A stretch of DNA of 64,000 nt from the NCBI RefSeq assembly GCF_002914525.1, contig NZ_LODW01000062.1, forward strand, positions 1-64,000. The letters are read 5' to 3'. This DNA is from Rhizobium hidalgonense (GTDB taxonomy: Bacteria; Pseudomonadota; Alphaproteobacteria; Rhizobiales; Rhizobiaceae). Below are positions 16,748 to 24,489 of the stretch, piece after piece (the first letter of the stretch is position 1; every line of letters starts with the position of its first letter). The notes beneath the pieces were generated by a model that had not been told where the DNA came from, ran no database searches, and worked only from the letters and a program-made list of their open reading frames with translations. The position numbers and the translations under genes are program-made.

Positions 16748-17758
16748 ATGTTGAGATTTGCCGTCGTCGGAATCGACCATGGGCATACGTTCGATCACGT
16801 GAAGGGATTGCTTGCCTCGGGCGGCGAATTTGTCGGCTATTGCCCGCAGACCTCCGTGCCGGCATTGCGGGAGGCCTTCGAGAAGACCTATCCCGATGCC
16901 CCGCAGATCGATCGGGAGAAACTGTTCGACGATCCGTCGATCGACGTCATCTGCATTGCCGCGATCCCGCGTGACCGCGCCGGGCTTGCCATCCGCGCAA
17001 TGAAGGCGGGCAAGGATGTCATGACCGATAAGCCCGGCATGACGACCTTTGCCCAGCTCGAAGAGGTCAAGCGCACCGTTGCCGAAACTGGCAAAATCTT
17101 CTCGATCTGTTTTTCCGAGCGTCACTGCGTGCGCTCCGCGGTCAAAGCCGGCAAGCTGGTAAAGGAAGGCGCGATCGGCAAGGTGATCCAGACGCTCGGC
17201 GTCGGCCCGCACCGGCTGCAGCTGCCGACCCGGCCGGACTGGTTCTTCGATCCGGAAGCCTTCGGCGGCATCATCGTCGACATCGCCTCGCATCAGGTCG
17301 ATCAGTTCCTGTTCTATACCGGTTCGATCACAGGCGAGGTCATCGCCAGTTCGATCGGCAATTTCGGCATGCCCGACAAACCCGCCTTCCAGGATTTCGG
17401 CGAGGTGCTGCTGCGTTCCGACAAGGCGGCGGGTTATATCAGAGTCGACTGGTTCACCCCGGAAGCGCTGCCGACCTGGGGTGACGGACGCCTGACCATC
17501 CTCGGCACCGAGGGCTATATCGAGCTGCGCAAATATATCGATATCGCCGGCCGGCCGGGCAAGGATCACCTCTTCCTCGTCAACGGCAAGGAAATGACCC
17601 ATATCGATTGCAGCGATGAAAAGCTCGACTATTTCGATGCTTTCACCGCCGACGTCGCAAACCGCACACAGACGGCGATGACGCAGGATCACGTTTTCGA
17701 AGTTTGCCGCCTTTCGCTCGAAGCCCAGATGAAAGCCGCGCGCATCGGCGCTCGCTGA
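16748..17758 (+). CDS. Gfo/Idh/MocA-family oxidoreductase
   Basis: This 336-residue NAD(P)-dependent dehydrogenase has a Rossmann domain up to about residue 120 and an alpha/beta substrate domain after it. The dinucleotide loop is unusual: VVGIDHGHTFDH replaces the normal GxGxxG, and the catalytic EKP motif reads TDKPG. KPG keeps the conserved lysine. FFDPEAFGGIIVDIASHQVDQF supplies the usual histidine pair. GGGAGGATA upstream supports the ATG at 16748 over 16715. It is followed 10 bp later by a second member of the family, so the pair may oxidise a sugar or polyol in successive steps. Confidence 0.85.
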   Translation: MLRFAVVGIDHGHTFDHVKGLLASGGEFVGYCPQTSVPALREAFEKTYPDAPQIDREKLFDDPSIDVICIAAIPRDRAGLAIRAMKAGKDVMTDKPGMTTFAQLEEVKRTVAETGKIFSICFSERHCVRSAVKAGKLVKEGAIGKVIQTLGVGPHRLQLPTRPDWFFDPEAFGGIIVDIASHQVDQFLFYTGSITGEVIASSIGNFGMPDKPAFQDFGEVLLRSDKAAGYIRVDWFTPEALPTWGDGRLTILGTEGYIELRKYIDIAGRPGKDHLFLVNGKEMTHIDCSDEKLDYFDAFTADVANRTQTAMTQDHVFEVCRLSLEAQMKAARIGAR

Positions 17759-17768
17759 GGAGGATATC

Positions 17769-18863
17769 ATGACCAGGAAATTGCGCGTCGGCGTCATCGG
17801 CGCAGGCATTGCCGCGCGGCATCTGGCCGGCTTCGGCTGGAACAAGGATCTTTTCGAGGTTCCCGTGCTCTGCTCGCTCGATGAGGAGCGCGGCAGGGCG
17901 CTGTGCCAGGAATATGGCATTGCCGAATATACGCAGGATACGGATTCGCTGTTTGCCCGCGACGATCTCGACATCATCGACATATCGACGCCGCCGAGCT
18001 CGCATTTCGAATTGTGCCGCAAGGGCATCGAATCCGGCAAACATGTGATTTGCGAAAAGCCGCTTTTCGGTTCGATTGCCGAGGTCGATGAAATGGGCCG
18101 CATCCTCGCCCGCTTTCCCGGCAGGAGGCTGATGCCGATCTTCCAGTATCGTTATGGCTCCGGCCTTCAGAAGTTGAAACTGCTGATCGAGCAAGGCCTC
18201 GCCGGCAAGCCCTTCCTGACGACGATCGAGACCCATTGGTGGCGCGGCCCGGATTATTACGCTGTGCCGTGGCGCGGCAAATGGGCGAGCGAGCTCGGCG
18301 GCGGCCTTCTCGGGCATGCCATACACGCCCATGACATGCTGAATTATGTGCATGGTCCCTGCGCCGAGGTGTTTTCCTATGGCGCGACGCTGGTCAATCC
18401 GATCGAGGTGGAGGATACGGCGGCCCTTTCGGTGAAGATGCAGAACGGCTCGCTGGCGACGCTGTCGATGACGCTCGGCTCGCGCCAGGAAATTTCGCGG
18501 CTGCGCTTCTGCTTCAGCGATCTCGTCGCCGAAAGCATCATCGAGCCCTATACGATGGGCCGCGATCCCTGGGTCTTCACCGCGGGGACGGAGGAGCATC
18601 AGGCGAAAATCGACGCGGCGCTCGCCGCCTACGTGCCCGGCGAGGACGGCTATACCCGTCAGTTCGAGCTTTTCCATAAGGCGATCGTCGAGGACAAGGA
18701 ACCGCCAGTGACGCTGCAGGATGCCCGCAATTCGCTGGAACTGGTAACGGCCGCTTATTTCTCGCAGCGCACCGGACGGCCGACGCCGATGCCGATCGCC
18801 GCCGATCATCCGCTCTATCGCTCCTGGCTTCCGGAGGAACAGCGACGCGCGGCTGCCGGCTGA
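17769..18863 (+). CDS. Gfo/Idh/MocA-family oxidoreductase
   Basis: This 364-residue sugar or polyol dehydrogenase has a normal nucleotide site (VGVIGAGIAARHLAG), the motif CEKPLFG near residue 98 and the substrate-domain segment GGGLLGHAIHAHDMLNY with its histidines. GAGGAGGAT sits just before the start codon and overlaps the stop region of the previous gene, showing coupling. It is followed by a small VOC protein. The specific substrate cannot be read from sequence. Confidence 0.9.
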   Translation: MTRKLRVGVIGAGIAARHLAGFGWNKDLFEVPVLCSLDEERGRALCQEYGIAEYTQDTDSLFARDDLDIIDISTPPSSHFELCRKGIESGKHVICEKPLFGSIAEVDEMGRILARFPGRRLMPIFQYRYGSGLQKLKLLIEQGLAGKPFLTTIETHWWRGPDYYAVPWRGKWASELGGGLLGHAIHAHDMLNYVHGPCAEVFSYGATLVNPIEVEDTAALSVKMQNGSLATLSMTLGSRQEISRLRFCFSDLVAESIIEPYTMGRDPWVFTAGTEEHQAKIDAALAAYVPGEDGYTRQFELFHKAIVEDKEPPVTLQDARNSLELVTAAYFSQRTGRPTPMPIAADHPLYRSWLPEEQRRAAAG

Positions 18864-18880
18864 GCAGGGAAGGGCGCCCC

Positions 18881-19276
18881 ATGCTGAAATCCTTCGAGCA
18901 TGTCGGCATGACGGTCAGCGATATGGACCGCACGGTCGATTTCTACTGCGGTCTGCTCGGCCTCAGCCTGCATTTACGCAAGGTCATGGCCGACGGCGGA
19001 GAGATCGCCTTTCTCGACGCCGGTGGCGGCATGCTTGAAATCGTCGCACCGGCGACCGGCGCGGCAAGGGCGGTCGATGTACCGGAGGGTACGGCCGGCC
19101 TGCGCCATCTAACCTTCCTGTTCGACAGTGTCGATGAGACTTTCGCCCGGCTGGAAAAGGCCGGCGTCGAGATCAAGGAGCGGCCGCGACTGGCAGTCAA
19201 CGCCGAGGTCCTTCACAAGGTCGCCTTCCTGCGCGATCCCGATGGCATTCAGATCGAGCTCGCCGAAAAACGGTAA
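18881..19276 (+). CDS. VOC-family protein (glyoxalase/dioxygenase fold)
   Basis: This 131-residue single-domain vicinal-oxygen-chelate protein has HVGMTVSDMDRTVDFYCGLL at the N-terminus and LRDPDGIQIELAEKR at the C-terminus. The metal ligands are probably the first His, the central His in LRHLTFLF and the terminal Glu. Members act as lyases, epimerases or dioxygenases. It lies 17 bp after the second dehydrogenase and is probably part of the same sugar operon. Confidence 0.85.
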   Translation: MLKSFEHVGMTVSDMDRTVDFYCGLLGLSLHLRKVMADGGEIAFLDAGGGMLEIVAPATGAARAVDVPEGTAGLRHLTFLFDSVDETFARLEKAGVEIKERPRLAVNAEVLHKVAFLRDPDGIQIELAEKR

Positions 19277-19292
19277 ACCGGAAGATCCACAG

Positions 19293-20213
19293 CTAATTCC
19301 GGAAGGCGCCGGCGGGGATCGTCGTCACCAGCCTTATATCGCGGCGGAAGTCCGACGGCGACATCCCGGCGATGTGGCGGAAGGATTTGTTGAAGGCGCT
19401 GATCGAGCCGAAGCCGCTGTCCATCGCCACCTGCAGCACATTGGCGCCTTCGCTCATCAGCATCGCCTGGGCGCGCGATAGCCTGAGCAGCGTCACATAT
19501 TTGCTGAGCGTCATGCCGGTCGATCGCTTGAACAGGTTCATCGCATATTTCGGATGCAGGTCGGCGGCGCGGGCAATATCGACCGAATCGATGTCCTGCA
19601 GGAAATTGGCGGCGATGAAATCGCACATGCGCGCGACGCTGCGGGAGGAATTCGGATGCGGCTGATCGCCTTCCAGGCTGACGGCCGTCTTCGACGTCGT
19701 CATCGAATAGGGTTCGAGCGCGATGCGCTCGATGCGCAGCAGCAACTCGTCGACCGCGTGCTGGGCCTTGGCGGCATCGCCAGACTTGGAATAGCGAGAC
19801 CAGCGGGCGAAGTTCTCGTTGTCGGCGGCATCGGTTGCCGAGGTCAGCAGCGTCTCGCCCTTCATCAGCCGGCTGGAAACGCTGATCGGCAGACGCAGTC
19901 GGAAGAAATAGATGAGCGGCAGATGGGCGCCGGCATAGAGCGAATCATCCGAGGATTCATCCATCTGATGCGGCTGCCCACCCCAGAACAGGCACATTTC
20001 CCCGGCGTTCAGTCGGAATTCGTGGTCACTCATCCGATAGTGAACAGTGCCACGCATGACGTAGTTGACCTCGACCTGCGCATGCCAGTGCGGCATGGCC
20101 ATGACGAGCGGATGGGCATGAAACATCTGCAGCGCCGTCGGCGAACCCTCGATACTGCTTGCGCCGGGCTGATAGATTGCACTCGTGCCGACCTTACTTT
20201 CCGCCAAGTCCAT
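19293..20213 (-). CDS. AraC-family transcriptional regulator
   Basis: This 306-residue regulator has an N-terminal cupin-like sensor (about 30-130, HAQVEVNYVMRGTVHYRMSD and LNAGEMCLFWGGQPHQM) and two C-terminal helix-turn-helix motifs of the AraC type (about 205-300), ending in GFGSISAFNKSFRHIAGMSP. It is transcribed away from the sugar ABC operon across an 86-bp gap, so it is the likely local activator of that operon in response to its sugar. Confidence 0.9.
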   Translation of the reverse strand: MDLAESKVGTSAIYQPGASSIEGSPTALQMFHAHPLVMAMPHWHAQVEVNYVMRGTVHYRMSDHEFRLNAGEMCLFWGGQPHQMDESSDDSLYAGAHLPLIYFFRLRLPISVSSRLMKGETLLTSATDAADNENFARWSRYSKSGDAAKAQHAVDELLLRIERIALEPYSMTTSKTAVSLEGDQPHPNSSRSVARMCDFIAANFLQDIDSVDIARAADLHPKYAMNLFKRSTGMTLSKYVTLLRLSRAQAMLMSEGANVLQVAMDSGFGSISAFNKSFRHIAGMSPSDFRRDIRLVTTIPAGAFRN

Positions 20214-20299
20214 GTTCCCTTTTTAGGAGACACCCGCTCCCTTGCAGATAGTCTAACCGCGTTCGTGAAAGATCGGCAATTGAAAAGGGAGGATTTTCA

Positions 20300-21574
20300 A
20301 TGCGCTTCAAACTTCTCGCTGCGACCGCAGCGATCGCACTGCTCGCTACCGGCTCTGCATTCGCTGAGTCGGCCAATCTCACCATCTGGAGCTGGAATGT
20401 CGCCGCCTCGGCGTTGAAGTCCACGCTTCCGGGCTTCAACAAACAGTTTCCCGATATCAAGGTCACCGTCGAGGACCTTGGAAACAGCCAGGTGTTCGAC
20501 AAGACGCTCGCTGCCTGCGCTGCCGGCGGCGACGGCCTGCCCGATATCGTCAGCATCGAGAATTTCGAGGCTGAAATCTTCTGGAGCCGTTTCCCGGATT
20601 GCTTCGCCAATCTGAAGGAACTCGGCTACACCGCCGATATCCAGTCGAAGTTTCCCGACTTCAAGCGCACCGAGCTCGAGGTCGGCGATGTCGCCTACGC
20701 CATGCCATGGGATTCCGGTCCCGTCGCCGTCTTCTACCGCCGCGACATGTATGAAAAGGCCGGCGTCGATCCGAGCACGATCAGCACCTGGGACGATTTC
20801 ATCGCCGCCGGCAAGAAGATTTCCGCCGCCAATCCCGGCACCGTCATGGCCCAGGCCGACTTCAACGGCGACAGCGAATGGTTCCGCATGATCGCCAATG
20901 AACAGGGCTGCGGCTATTTCTCGACCGATGGCCAGAACATCACCATCAACCAGCCCGCCTGCGTCGCCTCGCTGCAGAAAGTGAAGGAGATGAAGGATGC
21001 TGGCACGCTGACGGCGGCCAACTGGGATGAAAAAATCCAGGCCAACACCGCCGGCAAGGCGGCAAGCCAGCTCTATGGCGGCTGGTATGAAGGCACCGTG
21101 CGCTCGACCTCGCCTGATCTCAAGGGCAAGTGGGGCGTCTACAGAATGCCGAGCCTGACGGCCGATGGCCCGCATGCCGCCAATCTCGGCGGTTCGTCGC
21201 TCGCCATTTCGGCAACCTCCGCAAACAAGGAAGCCGCCTGGAAATTCGTCAACTACGCCCTTGGCACGAACGAGGGTCAGGTCACCATGCTGAAGGAATT
21301 CGGCCTGGTGCCGTCGCTGCTCTCTGCCGAGAAAGATCCCTTCGTCAGCGAGCCGCAGGCCTATTGGGGCGGCCAGAAGGTCTGGGCCGATATCCTGGCG
21401 ACGTTGCCGAAAATCGTGCCGAGCCGCGGCACCGCCTTCCAGAGCGATGCAGAAGGCATCTTCAGGGCAACGCAGGCGAAATTCTTCGCAGGCGGCTATC
21501 CCGATGCGAAGACGGCACTCGACGATGCCGCCAAGCAGATCGCTGCGGCAACCGGACTTCCGATCGCGCAATGA
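20300..21574 (+). CDS. CUT1-family sugar ABC transporter substrate-binding protein
   Basis: This 424-residue periplasmic binding protein has a signal peptide cleaved around ATGSAFAESA (residue 22). Family markers are NLTIWSWNVAASALK, DLPDIV-like GLPDIVSIENFEAEIFWSRF and the late GYPDAKTALDDAAKQI. Two mature cysteines (CAAGGDG and FPDCF) may form a disulfide. AAGGGAGGATTTTCA supplies a strong ribosome-binding site. It heads an operon of two permeases, an ATPase and a fused oxidoreductase. The ligand is a sugar or polyol, not identifiable further. Confidence 0.92.
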   Translation: MRFKLLAATAAIALLATGSAFAESANLTIWSWNVAASALKSTLPGFNKQFPDIKVTVEDLGNSQVFDKTLAACAAGGDGLPDIVSIENFEAEIFWSRFPDCFANLKELGYTADIQSKFPDFKRTELEVGDVAYAMPWDSGPVAVFYRRDMYEKAGVDPSTISTWDDFIAAGKKISAANPGTVMAQADFNGDSEWFRMIANEQGCGYFSTDGQNITINQPACVASLQKVKEMKDAGTLTAANWDEKIQANTAGKAASQLYGGWYEGTVRSTSPDLKGKWGVYRMPSLTADGPHAANLGGSSLAISATSANKEAAWKFVNYALGTNEGQVTMLKEFGLVPSLLSAEKDPFVSEPQAYWGGQKVWADILATLPKIVPSRGTAFQSDAEGIFRATQAKFFAGGYPDAKTALDDAAKQIAAATGLPIAQ

Positions 21575-21592
21575 ATGACGATGCCGGGCGCT

Positions 21593-21620
21593 TCAGGCGC
21601 CCGGCTTTCTGCCTGCCGTA
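21593..21620 (+). terminator. stem-loop between the sugar-binding protein gene and its permeases
   Basis: A perfect 9-bp stem GCCGGGCGC/GCGCCCGGC with a TTCAG loop is followed by TTTCT. Its position after the binding-protein gene suggests partial termination or mRNA stabilisation. Confidence 0.6.
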
Positions 21621-21662
21621 GGGCGGGCGGGTCATTCGTCCGTTTTACGTGGAGGAGGCTCG

Positions 21663-22523
21663 ATGCCATTCAGAACCCGGAGCGCCTATGCGTTCCTCGC
21701 TCCCTATCTGCTGGTCTTTGCCACCTTCTGGGTCTGGCCGATCATCGATTCATTCCTGATTTCCTTTCAGAACACCCGCATCAATCCGTGGAAATACAGT
21801 TTCCAGGCCAATTGGGGCCGGCTCTTCTTCGATCCGGCCTTCTATAACGCCCTCTACAACACGCTGATCATTCTGGTGATCCAGGTGCCCGTGATGATCG
21901 CGCTGGCGACCGTCATGGCCGTGCTGCTCAATTCGCCGCTCCTGAAAGCGCGCCCGCTTTTCCGTTTCGCCTTCTTTGCCCCCGTCGTCGTCGGCGAGGT
22001 CGCATATGCGGCTGTGTTCCGGCTGATGTTCAGCCTCGATTTCGGCATCATCAACAAGATGATCTCAGCAATCGGCTTCAGCCCGATATCCTGGTTCGAC
22101 AACGCCAATGCGGCGATGGCGGTGATCATCCTCGCCGTCACATGGCGCTGGGCCGGCTATAATGCCATCATCATCCTGGCCGGCCTGCAGTCGATTCCGG
22201 ACGATGTCTACGAGGCCGCGACGCTCGACCGGGTAAGCAAGACACAGCAATTCTTCCACATTACCCTGCCGCTTTTGAAACCGATCATCCTCTTCTGTGT
22301 GGTGCTCTCGGTGATCGGCACAATGCAGCTCTTTACCGAGCCCTTCCTCATCACCAATCGCGGTGGTCCGGGCGGCGGCACGGAGACGCTCGGCCTCTTC
22401 CTCTACCGCCAGGGTTTCACCGCGCTGAACTTCGGCTATGCCTCGGCGATCGCCTATACGATGGCCGCTCTCGCCGTGGTGATCTCCCTCTTCAATCTCT
22501 GGATCGGAAGGGACCCGAAATGA
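21663..22523 (+). CDS. CUT1-family sugar ABC transporter permease (MalF-like)
   Basis: This 286-residue inner-membrane protein has six predicted helices, without the large periplasmic loop of E. coli MalF. The coupling motif is IPDDVYEAATLDRVSKTQQF near residues 179-198, followed by ITLPLLKPIILFCVVLS. The stop overlaps the next start by four bases, showing coupling to the partner permease. Confidence 0.92.
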   Translation: MPFRTRSAYAFLAPYLLVFATFWVWPIIDSFLISFQNTRINPWKYSFQANWGRLFFDPAFYNALYNTLIILVIQVPVMIALATVMAVLLNSPLLKARPLFRFAFFAPVVVGEVAYAAVFRLMFSLDFGIINKMISAIGFSPISWFDNANAAMAVIILAVTWRWAGYNAIIILAGLQSIPDDVYEAATLDRVSKTQQFFHITLPLLKPIILFCVVLSVIGTMQLFTEPFLITNRGGPGGGTETLGLFLYRQGFTALNFGYASAIAYTMAALAVVISLFNLWIGRDPK

Positions 22524-23356
22524 GATCCAAGTCGCAATCCCTTCTCATCCGTCAGATCGCGCTGCACGCTGCGCTGGCGCCGCTGGCACTGCTCTGGCTG
22601 TTTCCGCTCTGGATGATGTTCGTCTTCTCTACAATGCCCGACAACGGCATCTTCAGCCCCGACATCGTGCTCTGGCCATCGACCAACTTCATTGCGAATT
22701 TCAAGAACCTGCAGGCCGATACCGATTTCATCGGCGCAATGGTGATCTCTATCGGCGTCGCGATGATCTACACCGTGCTCTCGGTGATGTTGACCTCGAT
22801 GGCGGGGTGGGCGCTGGCGCGTTATCGTTTCGTTGGACGCTCCATCGTCATTGCCATCATCCTCGGCACGATCACGCTGCCGTTCTCGGTGGTTGTCATC
22901 CCGCAATTCATCATGGTGGCACGCGAATTCAAACTGGCGAACACCTGGGTGGCGCTGATCGTGCCGCCGCTCTTCAATTCGCTCGGCGTGCTGTTCATGC
23001 GGCAGTCCTTCTCGATGATGCCCGGCGAGCTTTTCGATGCGGCCCGCGTCGAGGGCGTCAAGGAATGGCAGATCTTCCTGCGCATCGCCCTACCATTGGC
23101 GCGCCCGACGATGGCCGCATTGGCGATCATCCTCTTTCTCGTGTCGTGGAACAACTATCTCTGGCCGCTGCTGATCAATTCCAGACCCGGAATGATGACG
23201 GCGCCTGTGGCATTGGGAACGCTGATCGGACTCACCAAGGTCTCCTGGGGCGGCATCATGGCCGGCGCGGTGCTGCTGACGGCACCGATCCTCGTCGTCT
23301 TCGTGGCTCTCCAGCGTCATTTCATCGCCGGCATCGCCGCCGGCGCAATTAAATAA
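22520..23356 (+). CDS. CUT1-family sugar ABC transporter permease (MalG-like)
   Basis: This 278-residue second permease subunit has the EAA loop MMPGELFDAARVEGVKEWQI followed by FLRIALPLARPTMAA. Six membrane helices are expected. It forms a heterodimer with the preceding permease and binds the ATPase encoded 13 bp downstream. Confidence 0.92.
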   Translation: MRSKSQSLLIRQIALHAALAPLALLWLFPLWMMFVFSTMPDNGIFSPDIVLWPSTNFIANFKNLQADTDFIGAMVISIGVAMIYTVLSVMLTSMAGWALARYRFVGRSIVIAIILGTITLPFSVVVIPQFIMVAREFKLANTWVALIVPPLFNSLGVLFMRQSFSMMPGELFDAARVEGVKEWQIFLRIALPLARPTMAALAIILFLVSWNNYLWPLLINSRPGMMTAPVALGTLIGLTKVSWGGIMAGAVLLTAPILVVFVALQRHFIAGIAAGAIK

Positions 23357-23369
23357 TCGGGGAGGCCGC

Positions 23370-24452
23370 ATGGCAGAGCTTTCACTCACCAACATCATCA
23401 AGCGCTTCGGCGGCTTCGAGATCATCCACGGCGCCAATCTGGAGGTGAAGGACGGCGAATTCGTCGTCTTCGTCGGCCCCTCCGGCTGCGGCAAGTCCAC
23501 GCTGCTGCGGATGATAGCGGGTCTCGAGGATATTACATCTGGCGAGCTTCGGATCGGCGGCCGGGTCGTTAACGACGTCGAGCCGGCCGATCGCCGCATC
23601 GCCATGGTCTTCCAGTCCTACGCGCTCTATCCGCACCTGACGGTCGAGGAAAATTTGAGCTTCGGCCTGCGGATGAACGGCAACCCGAAATCAGATACCG
23701 AGCGGCGCGTGCGCCATGTGGCCGAGATCCTGCAGATCACCGAGCTGATGAACCGGCGGCCGAAACAGCTTTCCGGCGGTCAGCGCCAGCGCGTCGCGAT
23801 CGGCCGCGCCATCGTCCGCGAACCGGAGGTCTTCCTGTTCGACGAGCCTTTGTCGAACCTCGATGCCGAACTGCGCGTGCAGATGCGGGTCGAAATCTCC
23901 AGGCTGCACAAGCAGCTCGGTACGACGATGATCTACGTCACCCACGACCAGACGGAAGCGATGACGCTTGCCGACCGGATCGTCGTGCTGCGCGCCGGCA
24001 ATATCGAACAGATCGGCGCGCCGCTCGACCTTTACGACGATCCGGCCAACCAGTTCGTCGCCGGTTTCGTCGGCTCACCGAAGATGAATTTCCTGAAAGC
24101 CGTGGTGGTCGAGCGGCAGCCGGGCAGGGTGGTGGTCGCGCTGGAAAGTGACGCCGATACGCGCCTGCCGCTGCCCGTCAACGAAGCCATCGAAGCCGGC
24201 ACGAAGGTGACGCTCGGGATCCGTCCCGAACATTTCGTCGATGCCGGCATGGGGGATGCCGATCTCACCGTCGCAATCGACGTTGCCGAGCATCTTGGCA
24301 ATACCAGCTATATCTACGCCGCCATCGGCGGCGAGCAGCTGATCATCGAGCGTCCGGAATCGCGCACCGCCGGCAACCGCGAAACGCTGACCGTCGGCCT
24401 TCCCGCGCGCCACACATTCCTTTTCGACGGCGCCGGCAAACGGCTTCGCTAA
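23370..24452 (+). CDS. CUT1-family sugar ABC transporter ATP-binding protein (UgpC/MalK type)
   Basis: This 360-residue ATPase has Walker A GPSGCGKST (near residue 37), signature LSGGQRQRVAIGRAI and Walker B FLFDEPLSNLDAELR. The C-terminal 120 residues form the MalK-like OB-fold regulatory domain (VTLGIRPEHFVDAG). Length is normal. Such ATPases sometimes serve more than one CUT1 importer. Confidence 0.93.
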   Translation: MAELSLTNIIKRFGGFEIIHGANLEVKDGEFVVFVGPSGCGKSTLLRMIAGLEDITSGELRIGGRVVNDVEPADRRIAMVFQSYALYPHLTVEENLSFGLRMNGNPKSDTERRVRHVAEILQITELMNRRPKQLSGGQRQRVAIGRAIVREPEVFLFDEPLSNLDAELRVQMRVEISRLHKQLGTTMIYVTHDQTEAMTLADRIVVLRAGNIEQIGAPLDLYDDPANQFVAGFVGSPKMNFLKAVVVERQPGRVVVALESDADTRLPLPVNEAIEAGTKVTLGIRPEHFVDAGMGDADLTVAIDVAEHLGNTSYIYAAIGGEQLIIERPESRTAGNRETLTVGLPARHTFLFDGAGKRLR

Positions 24453-24489
24453 ACCGCAATCCCAAGGCAGAAAGACGAAAGAGGTTTCC

